This document shows positions 26,440-35,720 of a DNA stretch of 64,000 nucleotides, piece after piece; the first letter of the stretch is position 1; each line of letters opens with the position of its first letter. The notes beneath the pieces were generated by a model. The model was not told the DNA's origin and made no database searches. It saw only the letters and a list, made by a program, of their open reading frames with translations. The stretch is from Pseudomonas putida (GTDB taxonomy: Bacteria > Pseudomonadota > Gammaproteobacteria > Pseudomonadales > Pseudomonadaceae), in the NCBI RefSeq assembly GCF_030159595.1, contig NZ_BSKJ01000003.1:62001-126000 (forward strand), read 5' to 3'. The translations under genes and the position numbers were made by a program.

Positions 26440-28329
26440 ATGAGCTATCAGCACAGTTACGCCCATTCCATTTCCGACCCTGCCGCGTTCTGGGCGGAAC
26501 AGGCCGCGCACCTGGCCTGGCACCGCACGCCTGCCCTTACCCTGCAAGACAACCCCGACGGTACCCACCGCTGGTTCGCCGATGGCCGCCTGAACAGTTG
26601 CTACCTGGCCCTCGATCACCAGATCGAGCAGGGCCGTGGCGAGCAGTTGGCGCTGATCTACGATTCGCCAGTCACCGGCGTGCAGCAGGCCTACACCTAC
26701 AACGCGTTGCGCGACGAAGTGGCGCGCCTGGCCGGTTTGCTGCGCCAGCTCGGGGTGAATAAGGGCGATGGCGTAATCATCTACATGCCCATGGTGCCGC
26801 AAGCGGCCATGGCCATGCTGGCCTGTGCGCGGATTGGCGCGGTGCATTCGGTGGTGTTCGGCGGCTTTGCCGCCAACGAGCTGGCTTTGCGCATCGATGA
26901 CGCCCGGCCTACGCTGCTGCTCACGGCATCTTGCGGGCTGGAATTCGACAAGATAATTGCCTACAAACCGTTGGTAGACCGGGCCCTGAAGTTGGCCCGG
27001 CACCCGCCTCGCAATGTGCTGGTGCTGCAACGGCCGCAGGCGCAGGCTGAACTGCAGCCAGGCCGCGATCTGGACTGGCAGGCAGCCTTGGCCGGCACCC
27101 AGCCGGTGGCCCCGGTCGAGCTGGATGCTGGCGATCCGCTTTACATCATGTACACCTCTGGCACTACCGGAAAACCCAAGGGCATCGTCCGCGAAAACGG
27201 CGGCAACGCGGTGGCACTGTGCTACGCCATGCGCCATATCTACGGCATGCAGGCCGGCGATGTGTGGTGGGGCATTTCCGACGTGGGTTGGGTGGTCGGA
27301 CATTCGCTGATCGTTTATGGGCCACTGATGAGTGGCTGCACCACGGTGTTCTACGAGGGCAAGCCAATCCGTACCCCGGATGCCTCGGCCTACTGGCGGG
27401 TGGTGGAGCAATACAAGGTCAACGCGCTGTTCTGTGCCCCCACCGCCATGCGTGCCATCCGCAAGGAAGACCCGGAGGGTGAGCTGATCCGCAAGCATGA
27501 CCTCAGCTCGTTGCGGCAGCTGTTTCTGGCGGGTGAGAAGCTCGATTCCAGCACCCATGAATGGCTGGAGCGGGTCAGTGGCAAGCCGGTGCACGACCAC
27601 TGGTGGCAGACCGAAACCGGCTGGCCGGTCACCGCGCCCTGTGTGGGGCTGGAGGGCAGTGCGGCGAAGCCGGGGTCCAGCAACCGCGCCGTACCGGGCT
27701 ATCATGTGCGTGTGGTGGATGACGAGGGCCACTTGCTGGGGCCCAACCACCAGGGTTCGATCGTCATTGCCTTGCCATTGCCGCCCGGGTGCAGCCAGAC
27801 GCTATGGGGCGACCACGAGCGTTACTTGCAGGCCTACCTGCGTACCTACCCGGGCTTCTACCACACTGGCGATGGGGGCTATCTGGACGATGATGGCTTC
27901 GTCTACATCATGGGGCGCACGGACGACGTGATCAACGTCTCGGGGCACCGCCTGTCCACAGGCGAAATGGAGGACCTGGTGGCCTGCCATCCGGCAGTGG
28001 CCGAGTGCGCGGTCATTGGCGTGCATGACGAGATCAAGGGGCAGGTGCCGTTGGCGCTCGTTGTGCTCAAGGACGGCGAGGGCATTACCGAGGCGCAATT
28101 GCTGGTGGACCTGGTGGGCAGCGTGCGCGAGGCGATTGGCCCGCTGGCCTGTTTCAACCGGGTTCGGCTGGTGAAGCGCTTGCCGAAGACGCGGTCGGGA
28201 AAGATCTTGCGGGCGGTGTTGCGCAAGATCGCCGACGGGCAGGACTATGTGCCGCCTTCGACCCTGGATGACCCTGCTGTACTGGGGGAGATCGAGGCGG
28301 TGCTGGCAGATTTGCCCAGGGCTGGCTGA
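26440..28329 (+). CDS. prpE: PrpE, propionate-CoA ligase
   Basis: This 629-residue AMP-forming acyl-CoA synthetase of the acetate/propionate group activates propionate to propionyl-CoA. It has the P-loop YTSGTTGKPKG (about residues 238-248), DHWWQTETGWP (about residue 386), the hinge YIMGRTDDVINVSGHR, and the acetylatable catalytic Lys in RLPKTRSGKILR. The N terminus (SYQHSYAHSISDPAAFWAEQ) is typical of PrpE. It supplies PrpC, encoded about 17 kb upstream, and is the one pathway gene outside the prp operon. Confidence 0.9.
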   Translation: MSYQHSYAHSISDPAAFWAEQAAHLAWHRTPALTLQDNPDGTHRWFADGRLNSCYLALDHQIEQGRGEQLALIYDSPVTGVQQAYTYNALRDEVARLAGLLRQLGVNKGDGVIIYMPMVPQAAMAMLACARIGAVHSVVFGGFAANELALRIDDARPTLLLTASCGLEFDKIIAYKPLVDRALKLARHPPRNVLVLQRPQAQAELQPGRDLDWQAALAGTQPVAPVELDAGDPLYIMYTSGTTGKPKGIVRENGGNAVALCYAMRHIYGMQAGDVWWGISDVGWVVGHSLIVYGPLMSGCTTVFYEGKPIRTPDASAYWRVVEQYKVNALFCAPTAMRAIRKEDPEGELIRKHDLSSLRQLFLAGEKLDSSTHEWLERVSGKPVHDHWWQTETGWPVTAPCVGLEGSAAKPGSSNRAVPGYHVRVVDDEGHLLGPNHQGSIVIALPLPPGCSQTLWGDHERYLQAYLRTYPGFYHTGDGGYLDDDGFVYIMGRTDDVINVSGHRLSTGEMEDLVACHPAVAECAVIGVHDEIKGQVPLALVVLKDGEGITEAQLLVDLVGSVREAIGPLACFNRVRLVKRLPKTRSGKILRAVLRKIADGQDYVPPSTLDDPAVLGEIEAVLADLPRAG

Positions 28330-28363
28330 GGCCGGCAGCCGCTACAAGCGGCAAATGCAATCC

Positions 28364-28387
28364 GGGGCGCTCATCCATGAGCGCCCC
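28364..28387. terminator. Hairpin between prpE and the SDR gene
   Basis: A perfect 11-bp stem (GGGGCGCTCAT / ATGAGCGCCCC, loop CC) lies between two convergent stop codons. Neither strand has a T run, so strength is uncertain. Confidence 0.6.
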
Positions 28388-28393
28388 GATCAG

Positions 28394-29149
28394 TCAGGCT
28401 ACGGCCTGTGCGCCTGTGATCTCAACCAGCGAGCCGCACATGAAGGCCGCCTCGTCGGACGCCAGGAAGGCAACCAGTGCAGCGACTTCCTCAGGCTTGC
28501 CGATGCGTCCGAAGGGCACCATCTTATCCAGATCGGCAATGGTCCGGCCCGACTTGCGTACACCTGCTTCGAGCATCGGTGTGTGGATCTCGCCTGGGCA
28601 AACCGCGTTCACGCGGATGTTCTGAGGGGCGTAGTCGCGCGCCAGGTTCTGGGTGAACGAAGCGACGGCTGCCTTGGTTACGTTGTATGCGATGTGGCCA
28701 GGTGCGGGGTAAAGGCCCCACTGCGAGGCGGTGTTGACGATCGCGCCGGCACCCTGCTCGATCATGACGGGCAGTGCTGCGCGGCATAGGTGGAACATCG
28801 AGTCCAGATTGATGGCGAAGCTGGTGTGCCAATCGTCCTCGCTCAGTGCCAGAAGGCTCCCGCGACGGTTGATACCGGCATTGTTGACCAGGATGTCGAT
28901 GCGCCCGAGTTTAGCGACAACCGACTCAACGAGCCCACGGCAAGCCTCGCCCGAACCTATGTCAGCTGCCAAGGCAATTGCCTTGCCACCGGTGCCCTCG
29001 ATCGCACTGGCTACGTCCTGTGCTGCTGCCAGGTTGACGTCGCTGACCACAACGGTGGCGCCTTCGCTTGCAAGGCGTGTAGCGATGGCAGAGCCGATAC
29101 CGCCAGCGCCTCCCGTCACGATCGCAACTTTGTTCTCGAATCTGTTCAT
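28394..29149 (-). CDS. SDR-family NAD(P)-dependent oxidoreductase
   Basis: This protein of 251 residues is a classical short-chain dehydrogenase. It has the cofactor motif TGGAGGIG (about residues 12-19), NNAG (about 87-90), catalytic Ser in NTASQWG and YNVTK (about 155-159), and PGEIHTPM after it. The ATG at 29149 was chosen because the Rossmann strand follows at once and GGGAG precedes it; a longer frame to 29401 has no domain. It may be the last gene of the GntR/hydroxyproline region. The substrate is unknown. Confidence 0.82.
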   Translation of the reverse strand: MNRFENKVAIVTGGAGGIGSAIATRLASEGATVVVSDVNLAAAQDVASAIEGTGGKAIALAADIGSGEACRGLVESVVAKLGRIDILVNNAGINRRGSLLALSEDDWHTSFAINLDSMFHLCRAALPVMIEQGAGAIVNTASQWGLYPAPGHIAYNVTKAAVASFTQNLARDYAPQNIRVNAVCPGEIHTPMLEAGVRKSGRTIADLDKMVPFGRIGKPEEVAALVAFLASDEAAFMCGSLVEITGAQAVA

Positions 29150-29429
29150 TCCGGACTCCCGTTGAGCGGCGGTTGATGTATGTTTTGTTTTTGTGTGCAG
29201 TGCTGCGTGCAAAGCTATCGGCTCATGCAGCATCCTGTCAACTGACTCGAACAGGCGGAGTACGAACTGTTGGGTTGCCCAATGAAATGGCGGGCACCAG
29301 CGAGCCATCGACCAAATGATGATCAATCTGGGTGGAACGCCGGATAAATGCTGTGAGGGGCCGTGATAATTGTCGGTATGTACTTTAGAAGTGCGGGGCA
29401 CCTATACATGACTTGGCCAAGACAGTTGC

Positions 29430-30137
29430 TTAAGCCACCGACATACGCGCAGTAAGATTCTGCTGCATGTAGTCCAGAAAACGCCGCTGGAACAGCATGG
29501 TGTGCTCATGCGCAGCTGCTTCTGCGGCATCGGCATCGCGTGCTGCTATGGCATCGATGATTTCGTCATGATCGCGCCCCAGTTTGTGGGTGCTGGCCGA
29601 ACTTACGATATGGTCGAAGTGCAGGTGAAGCAGGCGCTGGCCTTCTCCCAGCAACCGCTCGTAGTAATTGATGAAGTAAGGGTTGCGTCCGGCGTGGGCA
29701 ATGGCCATGTGGAAAGCCTTGTTCAACTCCGACATGGACTGGAAGTCGCCCGATGTTACGGCCTTGAGGTATTCGGCGTCGGCTTGGCGGATTTTCTCGA
29801 GGTCTTCCGGACGATGCTGAATCGCCGCCAGGCGAGTGACTGCACGTTGCATCAGGTCCAGCGCGGAGATGTAGTTTGGAAACTCTTCGATTTCGAAGGG
29901 TGTCACCAAGGTTGTACGGTTTGGCAGGATGACCACCAGGCCCTCAGTTATCAGCCGAGCCAGTGCATCCCGCACAGGGGAGCGGGACAGGCCGAATTGA
30001 GCGGCAAGGGACACTTCGTCCAGCTGTACCCCGGGTTTGAGTTTCAGGGTCAGAATCTGCTTGCGCAACTCTTCATAGATGTAGCGCCCACTGTGGCGAC
30101 GCACGCCACTTTCTTTATCGTTATCTTTAGTCATCAT
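29430..30137 (-). CDS. GntR/FadR-family regulator, probably of the hydroxyproline-type operon
   Basis: This 235-residue regulator has a winged helix at about residues 19-85 (GVQLDEVSLAAQFGLSRSPVRDALARL) and an FCD effector domain with the usual His/Asp metal-site spacing (ELNKAFHMAIAHAGRN, GRDHDEIIDAIAARD). It lies on the same strand as the operon at 30.3-38.1 kb and just downstream of it, a frequent place for a dedicated GntR repressor. The effector is not deducible. Confidence 0.85.
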   Translation of the reverse strand: MMTKDNDKESGVRRHSGRYIYEELRKQILTLKLKPGVQLDEVSLAAQFGLSRSPVRDALARLITEGLVVILPNRTTLVTPFEIEEFPNYISALDLMQRAVTRLAAIQHRPEDLEKIRQADAEYLKAVTSGDFQSMSELNKAFHMAIAHAGRNPYFINYYERLLGEGQRLLHLHFDHIVSSASTHKLGRDHDEIIDAIAARDADAAEAAAHEHTMLFQRRFLDYMQQNLTARMSVA

Positions 30138-30293
30138 CAGGTCTCATTAGCTCTGGCCTTTATCATACAGGCCGGGCCTTGTCATGTTGCAACTCCTGTC
30201 GCCGCCCGATGAGCCGGTATCGCAAGGGTAGCGGTCACTGCATTCAAAGAGCCGCGCCCAGCGTGTCCGGGCACGGCTGCAGGGGCACTGTGG

Positions 30294-31313
30294 TCAGCCT
30301 TCTCCCCAGGTGTCGCTGAGCATGAAGCCTGCGGCGAGCGGATCGTCTGGGTCGACGCCCAACTGCTGAAGGCCATACAACCAGGCCCGCCCGGTCACGC
30401 GTGGCAGCACCGCCGGCTTGCCGGCGACTTCGGTATGGCCGAGCAGGGCCACCTGGAACTGGCCGCCGATGGTCGAGCGTGACACCAGATGGTCCCCGGC
30501 CTGTACTTTGCCGCGTGCCGCCAATGTGGCCAGGTTGGCCGAGCTGCCGGTCCCGCAGGGCGAACGGTCGACCCGGCCCGGGGGCAGGGTGGTGCAGGTC
30601 TGGTAGGTGCGATCATCCAGGCGGTTGCGGAACATCACATACGCCACCTCGTTCACGGACGGAAGCAAGGGGTGCTGGATGTTCAGTTGCCGGTTGATCA
30701 CTTCCCTCAGCGCTACGCCGGCATCAGCCAGTTGCCGGGCATTTTCCGGTGCGATCGAGAGCCCGACTTGCTCGACGTCGATCAGCGCGTAATACACACC
30801 GCCAAACGCCACATCGACCTTGATCGTGCCGAAGGCTTCGGTCTCGATCGCCAGGTCCAGGTGCTCGACAAAGGCTGGCACCATGTCCAGCGAAACGTTC
30901 AGGCATCGGCCGTCCGCGCACTGGGCGCGAGCGGTCACCAGGCCTGCTGGTGTATCGAGGACCACCGTGGTTTCTGGCTCCTGCATCGGCACCATGCCCA
31001 GTTCGAGCAGGACCGTGACCACACATATGCAGTTGCTGCCTGACATCGGATGGGCCTTGTCGGCTTGCAGCACGATGAAGCCGGCGTGGGCCTCGGGTCG
31101 AGTGGGCGGCAACAGCAAGTTGACCGACATCTGCAGGCAGCCGCGCGGCTCCAGGGTCACCAGGCGGCGCAGGCTGTCGTCGACTTCGTTGATGTAGTTC
31201 ATCTTGTCGAGCATGGTGGCACCGGGGACGCCGATGACGCCCCCGGTGATGACCTTGCCGATCTCGCCTTCGCAGTGCACCTCAGCCAGCTGAAGCGTCT
31301 GTTTCCAACGCAT
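30294..31313 (-). CDS. Proline racemase family: trans-3-hydroxy-L-proline dehydratase-like
   Basis: This 339-residue protein has the two-lobed proline racemase fold. Racemases and 4-hydroxyproline epimerases have a Cys in each of two motifs (MCGHGT and DRSPCGTG). Here the first is HPMSGSNCICV (about residues 88-98), with Ser in place of Cys, and the second, DRSPCGTGSSA, keeps its Cys. The Ser-type first site is known in trans-3-hydroxy-L-proline dehydratases, so that is the best call; epimerase activity is less likely. It starts 10 bases after the aldehyde dehydrogenase stop in the same operon. Confidence 0.75.
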   Translation of the reverse strand: MRWKQTLQLAEVHCEGEIGKVITGGVIGVPGATMLDKMNYINEVDDSLRRLVTLEPRGCLQMSVNLLLPPTRPEAHAGFIVLQADKAHPMSGSNCICVVTVLLELGMVPMQEPETTVVLDTPAGLVTARAQCADGRCLNVSLDMVPAFVEHLDLAIETEAFGTIKVDVAFGGVYYALIDVEQVGLSIAPENARQLADAGVALREVINRQLNIQHPLLPSVNEVAYVMFRNRLDDRTYQTCTTLPPGRVDRSPCGTGSSANLATLAARGKVQAGDHLVSRSTIGGQFQVALLGHTEVAGKPAVLPRVTGRAWLYGLQQLGVDPDDPLAAGFMLSDTWGEG

Positions 31314-31323
31314 GGGTGTTACC

Positions 31324-32805
31324 TCACTTGATGTACCAGCCCCAAGGCTGTTCGCTGTCGTAGCGGGTGATCTGCTTGGTTTCCAGGTAGTTGTTCAGGC
31401 CCCATTCGCCCAATTCGCGACCGATGCCGCTGGTCTTGTACCCGCCCCATGGTGCTTCAGTGAAGGTGGGTTGCGAGCAGTTGATCCATACGATACCCGC
31501 GCGGAACTTGCGCGCAACGCGCTCACAGCGCTCCAGGTCGTTGGACATGACCGCGGCACCCAGGCCGAAGCGCGAGTTGTTGGCCGACTTGACCGCTTCC
31601 TCTTCGCTGTCGAACGGGCGGATGCACACGACCGGCGCGAAGATTTCTTCGTTCCAGATCCAGCTGTCTTCCGGCACGTCGGCAAACACTGTCGGTTGCA
31701 GGTAGAAGCCTTTGTCCAGATGGGCAGGGCGTTCGCCGCCGCACACCAGGCGGGCGCCTTCTTCCAGACCAAGGGAGATGGCTTTCAGCGTACCTTCGTA
31801 TTGGCTGCGGTTGACCAGCGGGCCGAGCAGCACGCCTTCTTCCATGCCATTGCCGATCTTGATCTTGCGGGTTTCTTCGGCCAGGCGGGCCAGCAGGGGT
31901 TCGTAGGCAGCACGTTCGACCAGCACACGGGAGGTGGCCGAGCAGACTTCGCCCTTGTTCCAGAAGATGCCGAACATGATCCACTCGACGGCTTTTTCGA
32001 TATCGCTGTCGGCGAAGATCACGAATGGCGATTTGCCGCCCAGCTCCAGGGTCACGTTCTTGATGTCCTGGGCAGCGGCCTGCATGATGCGGCTACCGAC
32101 CGGTACGCTACCGGTGAAGGCCAGCTTGTCCACGCCAGGGTGCGCGGTCAGCGCGGCGCCGACTTTCGAACCTGGGCCGGTGACGATGTTCAGCACGCCG
32201 GGTGGCAGGCCGGCTTCATCGGCGATGCGGGCCAGTTCCAGTGCGGTCAGCGAGGTCTGTTCGGCGGGCTTGAGGATGATGCTGCAACCCGCAGCCAAGG
32301 CAGGGGCGATTTTCCACGAAGCCATCAGCATCGGGAAGTTCCACGGCACGATAGCCCCGGCGACGCCGATCGGCTCCTTGCGGGCGATCGAGCTGAAGCG
32401 GTCGTCGGACAGCGCAACGTCCTTCTCGCGATTGCGGTCCAGCTCCTCGGCCAGCTTGGCGTAGAAGTCGAAGCAGCCGGCGGTGTCGCCGATATCCCAC
32501 ATCGCCTCCGGGAACGGCTTGCCGTTATCACGTACTTCCAGCTCGGCCAATTCTTCCTGGCGGGCACGGATGCCGTCGGCAATCTTGCGCAGGTACTCGC
32601 CACGCTCGGCGCCGCTCAGGCGTGGCCATGGGCCCTCGTCGAAGGCGGCACGGGCAGCCTTGACCGCGATATCGATGTCTTCTTCGGTACCGGAGGCCAC
32701 GCGGGTGATCAGGCTCTCGTCGCTTGGGTCATATGAATTGAAGCTGCCGCCCTGGACAGGGCTGACCCATTGGCCATTGATGTAGAACTGGTCGTAGCGG
32801 TTCAT
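31324..32805 (-). CDS. Aldehyde dehydrogenase (betaine-aldehyde/aminoaldehyde dehydrogenase-like)
   Basis: This 493-residue NAD(P)-dependent aldehyde dehydrogenase has VPWNFPM (about residue 156), the catalytic Glu in ELGGKSP (about 254), the catalytic Cys in NKGEVCSATSR (about 288), and EEIFAPVV and PWGGYKTSGIGRE near the end. The catalytic-Cys surroundings resemble betaine and amino-aldehyde dehydrogenases more than typical alpha-ketoglutarate semialdehyde dehydrogenases, although the operon context would suit the latter. The start overlaps the FAD-enzyme stop by 4 bases. Confidence 0.85.
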   Translation of the reverse strand: MNRYDQFYINGQWVSPVQGGSFNSYDPSDESLITRVASGTEEDIDIAVKAARAAFDEGPWPRLSGAERGEYLRKIADGIRARQEELAELEVRDNGKPFPEAMWDIGDTAGCFDFYAKLAEELDRNREKDVALSDDRFSSIARKEPIGVAGAIVPWNFPMLMASWKIAPALAAGCSIILKPAEQTSLTALELARIADEAGLPPGVLNIVTGPGSKVGAALTAHPGVDKLAFTGSVPVGSRIMQAAAQDIKNVTLELGGKSPFVIFADSDIEKAVEWIMFGIFWNKGEVCSATSRVLVERAAYEPLLARLAEETRKIKIGNGMEEGVLLGPLVNRSQYEGTLKAISLGLEEGARLVCGGERPAHLDKGFYLQPTVFADVPEDSWIWNEEIFAPVVCIRPFDSEEEAVKSANNSRFGLGAAVMSNDLERCERVARKFRAGIVWINCSQPTFTEAPWGGYKTSGIGRELGEWGLNNYLETKQITRYDSEQPWGWYIK

Positions 32806-34082
32806 GCAGTACCTCCAATAAGGGCGAAGCGACGAGCGCTGAATGCGGACAGGTTTTGTGCCGGTGTACGGTTGGCGGCCAAGTCTGCGACCAGGCGGCC
32901 GGTGGTGGCGCCAAGGGTCAAGCCGAGCTGGCCATGGCCGAAGGCCATGATCACGTTGCCAAGGCGGGGAGACCGGTCGATGACCGGTTTGGTGTCAGGC
33001 AGGAACGGCCGGTAGCCGACGCCGAACTCCATCCCTTGGGTATTCAGTTGTGGCAGCACGCGACGCGCCTTTTCCATGATGATTTCGGCGCGCTTGAAGT
33101 TGGGTTCGGCGCCGGGGGCGGCGAACTCGATGGTGCCGCCGATCTGCAGGCCGCGTGTCATCGGGGCGAAGCAGAAGCCGCCATCGGCGTAGATCACCGA
33201 GTGGCGAATTTCGACTTCAGGCGTTGGCAGCACGGCCTGGTAGCCAGCGATGCCGGCCAACGGGATGTTCACCCCGAGCGAGTCGAAGAACGGACGCGCA
33301 CCAGTACCGGCGGCCACCACCACATGGTCGGCTGGCAGGCGGGTGCCGTCGGCCAGGGTCACACCGCAGGCGCGGTCGTGGTTTTCATCGATTCTCACGG
33401 CCTTCTGACGCAGGCGCACGCCACCCTGGGCGATGAAGCTTTCGGTCAGTGCGGCAATGAAACCTTCGGTGTCGCTGACGGCGCGCCAGTCAGGGAACAC
33501 CAGCCCATGCTGGAACTTGCCGGCCAGGGCTGGCTCCAGATCGCCGATGGCGGCGCCGTTCAGCTCTTCGGACTTGAAGCCCAGCTGCTTGCGCAGCTCC
33601 AGGTGCGGGCGTTCGTGAGCCAGGCCAGCTGGCGAGTCGAACACTTCGAGGATGGGGCGATCACCGAGCAAGGATTTGTCCGGGCAGGCATCCAGCAGCG
33701 GGGCATAGTCGGTGTAGACATGTTGGGTCAGGCGCGCCATGTCCTCGGCGATCTCATGGATCTTCGACGAACGTGCGCAGGCCAGAAAACGCAGGAACCA
33801 GGGCAGGATGCCGGGCAGCGCGCTCGGGCGCAGTGCCAGGGGGCCTTTCTGGTCCAGCAGCCAGCCCGGGATTTTCATCAGAATGCCGGGCTTGGACAGT
33901 GGAATGACTTCACTGACCGCCATCTGACCGCAACTCCACTTGGCGGTACTGTCGCCCGGTGCGGCGGGGTCGATGAGCGTGACCTTGTGGCCTTCGCGCT
34001 GCAGGTACAACGCGCAGCAGACACCGACGATACCGCCGCCGATGACTACGGCGTTCTGCGATGACGATTGTGGGGTGTTCAT
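32802..34082 (-). CDS. DadA-like FAD-dependent D-amino acid dehydrogenase (D-hydroxyproline dehydrogenase-like)
   Basis: This protein of 426 residues has the FAD-binding VVIGGGIVGVCCAL (about residues 12-25) and the DAO-family C-terminal segment GVGYRPFLPDTKPVIDRSPR with GHGQLGLT. DadA-like enzymes oxidise D-amino acids at the membrane; in the hydroxyproline pathway the homologue oxidises cis-4-hydroxy-D-proline. The ATG at 34082 (MNTPQSSSQ) is preferred to the TTG at 34100. It lies between the DapA-like lyase and the aldehyde dehydrogenase genes, a grouping seen in hydroxyproline operons. Confidence 0.83.
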   Translation of the reverse strand: MNTPQSSSQNAVVIGGGIVGVCCALYLQREGHKVTLIDPAAPGDSTAKWSCGQMAVSEVIPLSKPGILMKIPGWLLDQKGPLALRPSALPGILPWFLRFLACARSSKIHEIAEDMARLTQHVYTDYAPLLDACPDKSLLGDRPILEVFDSPAGLAHERPHLELRKQLGFKSEELNGAAIGDLEPALAGKFQHGLVFPDWRAVSDTEGFIAALTESFIAQGGVRLRQKAVRIDENHDRACGVTLADGTRLPADHVVVAAGTGARPFFDSLGVNIPLAGIAGYQAVLPTPEVEIRHSVIYADGGFCFAPMTRGLQIGGTIEFAAPGAEPNFKRAEIIMEKARRVLPQLNTQGMEFGVGYRPFLPDTKPVIDRSPRLGNVIMAFGHGQLGLTLGATTGRLVADLAANRTPAQNLSAFSARRFALIGGTA

Positions 34083-34113
34083 GGGTCTGTCTCGTATCAA
34101 GAGAGGTAGCGAA

Positions 34114-34132
34114 GGGGCCGCAGGGCGGCCCC
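34114..34132 (-). repeat. Hairpin inside the operon, between DapA-like and FAD-enzyme genes
   Basis: GGGGCCGC-AGG-GCGGCCCC is an 8-bp stem in the 58-bp gap. It could partially terminate or stabilise the upstream message, separating transporter-lyase and oxidase expression. Confidence 0.5.
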
Positions 34133-34140
34133 GTGTAGCC

Positions 34141-35016
34141 TTACTGCTGCGAAGCTTCGAACACCTTGCGGAACTCGGTTTTCTCTTCTTCGGTCAACGG
34201 CAGCAACGGTGCACGTGCGTTGCCGACCTTGAAGCCAGCCAGCTCGGTGCCGTACTTCACTTTCTGCACGAACTTGCCGCTTTCCAGGTTGGCCATGGCG
34301 GGGAACAGGCTGCGCATGACGGCCTGGGCGCCTTTGAGGTCGCCGCTGGTGAAGGCTTTGTGGAAGGCCACGACCTTCTCCGGGAAGATGTTGGCCGGGC
34401 CACAGATCCAGCTGCTGGCGCCCCACAGGTAGAAGTCCAGGGCCTGGTCGTCCGAGCCGCAGGACAGTTGGATGCCCTTGTATTTTTCACCGATCTCGAT
34501 GGCGCGCAACAGGTTGCCGCTGCTTTCCTTGATGCCAATCACACGGGGGTGATCGTTGAGGGCGGCGATCACGTCCATGCCCACTTCGACGTTGGTGCGG
34601 ATTGGGTAGTTGTAGAGCACAACATTGATCTCGGGGAAGGTCGCGAGAATGGTGTTGTAGTGGGCGAGCAGCTCTTCCTGGGAGGGTAGCGCGTAGTACG
34701 GCGGGGCGATCAGCAGGTTGGTGTAGCCAGCGTCGACGGTCTGCTTGATCTGCTCCAGCACTTCACGCGTACACGAACCGTTGGCACCGGCGATCAGGGT
34801 GCCGCGGTCAGCGACCACTTCCTTGACGGTAGCCAGGATCTGGCGGCGTTCTTCATTGGTCAGGGCGTAGTATTCACCAGTCGAACCCAGCGGAACAAAG
34901 CCGCTGACACCCGCGTTGAGTTGGTGCTCGAGGATCGAGGCCAGGGTGTCGTGGTCGACTTTGCCAGCAGCGTCGAACGGGGTGACCAGTGCGGGCAGGA
35001 TGCCATTGAGTTTCAT
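34141..35016 (-). CDS. DapA-family lyase/deaminase (HypD-like)
   Basis: This 291-residue member of the dihydrodipicolinate synthase/N-acetylneuraminate lyase family has LGSTGEYYAL (about residues 42-51), the catalytic Tyr in NYP (about 134) and the Schiff-base Lys in GIKESSGN (about 161-168). In hydroxyproline operons such a protein deaminates 1-pyrroline-4-hydroxy-2-carboxylate to alpha-ketoglutarate semialdehyde. The ATG at 35016 has GGAGAACACCC before it. A role in lysine synthesis is unlikely given the catabolic neighbours. Confidence 0.83.
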   Translation of the reverse strand: MKLNGILPALVTPFDAAGKVDHDTLASILEHQLNAGVSGFVPLGSTGEYYALTNEERRQILATVKEVVADRGTLIAGANGSCTREVLEQIKQTVDAGYTNLLIAPPYYALPSQEELLAHYNTILATFPEINVVLYNYPIRTNVEVGMDVIAALNDHPRVIGIKESSGNLLRAIEIGEKYKGIQLSCGSDDQALDFYLWGASSWICGPANIFPEKVVAFHKAFTSGDLKGAQAVMRSLFPAMANLESGKFVQKVKYGTELAGFKVGNARAPLLPLTEEEKTEFRKVFEASQQ

Positions 35017-35044
35017 GGGTGTTCTCCAGGTTATCAAGGGAGTT

Positions 35045-35710
35045 TCAGTAGGCGTAGCGGCGCAGCAAGCGCCCTTCGACCACACCGACCAGACGGGTCA
35101 GCGGGAAGGCTACGAGGAAGTAAATGACCGCCACCGCCGAGAGGAACTCGACTGGGCGTGCGGTGCTGTTGGAAATGTTCTGGCCGACGAACATCAGGTC
35201 CGCGACGCCCACCGAGGAGATCAGCGCGCTCTCCTTGAACAGGCTGACCACGTTTGAAAGCAGTGGGGGTACGGCACGCAACAGGGCCTGAGGGAAGATC
35301 ACATAAAGCACCTTGACCTTCGAAGTGAGCCCCAGGGCGGTGCAGGCGTCATGTTGTTCGCTGGCAATCGACTTGAGTGCGCCGCGGAACGTTTCGCTGG
35401 TGATCGCGCCCATGAACAGTGTCAGGGCGATCAGCACCGAGACGTACGGCGGGATATCCAGGCCGAACACGACCGGGAAGCAGAAGAACACCCAGAACAG
35501 CTGGATCAGCAGCGGCGTGCCGCGGAAAAACTCCACATAGAGCGTCAATGGCAGGCGCACTACCTTGAGCTTGACCTGGCGCAGCATGCTGACCACGAAG
35601 CCGAGCAGGCTACCCAGCAGCCCGCAGACGGCAGTGAACGCCAGGGTCAGGGCCAGGCCCTTGAGCAGTACTGGCCAGTAACCCAGTACAACCGAGAAAT
35701 CGAGTGGCAT
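35045..35710 (-). CDS. Polar amino acid ABC transporter permease
   Basis: This 221-residue inner-membrane permease of the HisM/GlnP type has about five membrane helices. The EAA-type loop that contacts the ATPase is seen as EQHDACTALGLTSKVKVLYV then IFPQALLRAVPPL. FFRGTPLLIQLFWVFF is a further signature. It pairs with the adjacent permease, whose stop is 10 bases upstream, to form a heterodimeric channel. Confidence 0.9.
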   Translation of the reverse strand: MPLDFSVVLGYWPVLLKGLALTLAFTAVCGLLGSLLGFVVSMLRQVKLKVVRLPLTLYVEFFRGTPLLIQLFWVFFCFPVVFGLDIPPYVSVLIALTLFMGAITSETFRGALKSIASEQHDACTALGLTSKVKVLYVIFPQALLRAVPPLLSNVVSLFKESALISSVGVADLMFVGQNISNSTARPVEFLSAVAVIYFLVAFPLTRLVGVVEGRLLRRYAY

Positions 35711-35720
35711 GGTTATCTCC

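Noticed and set aside
29150..29401. Longer N terminus for the SDR (start at 29401)
   Set aside because: The Rossmann fold begins directly after the ATG at 29149 and the extension looks like untranslated sequence.
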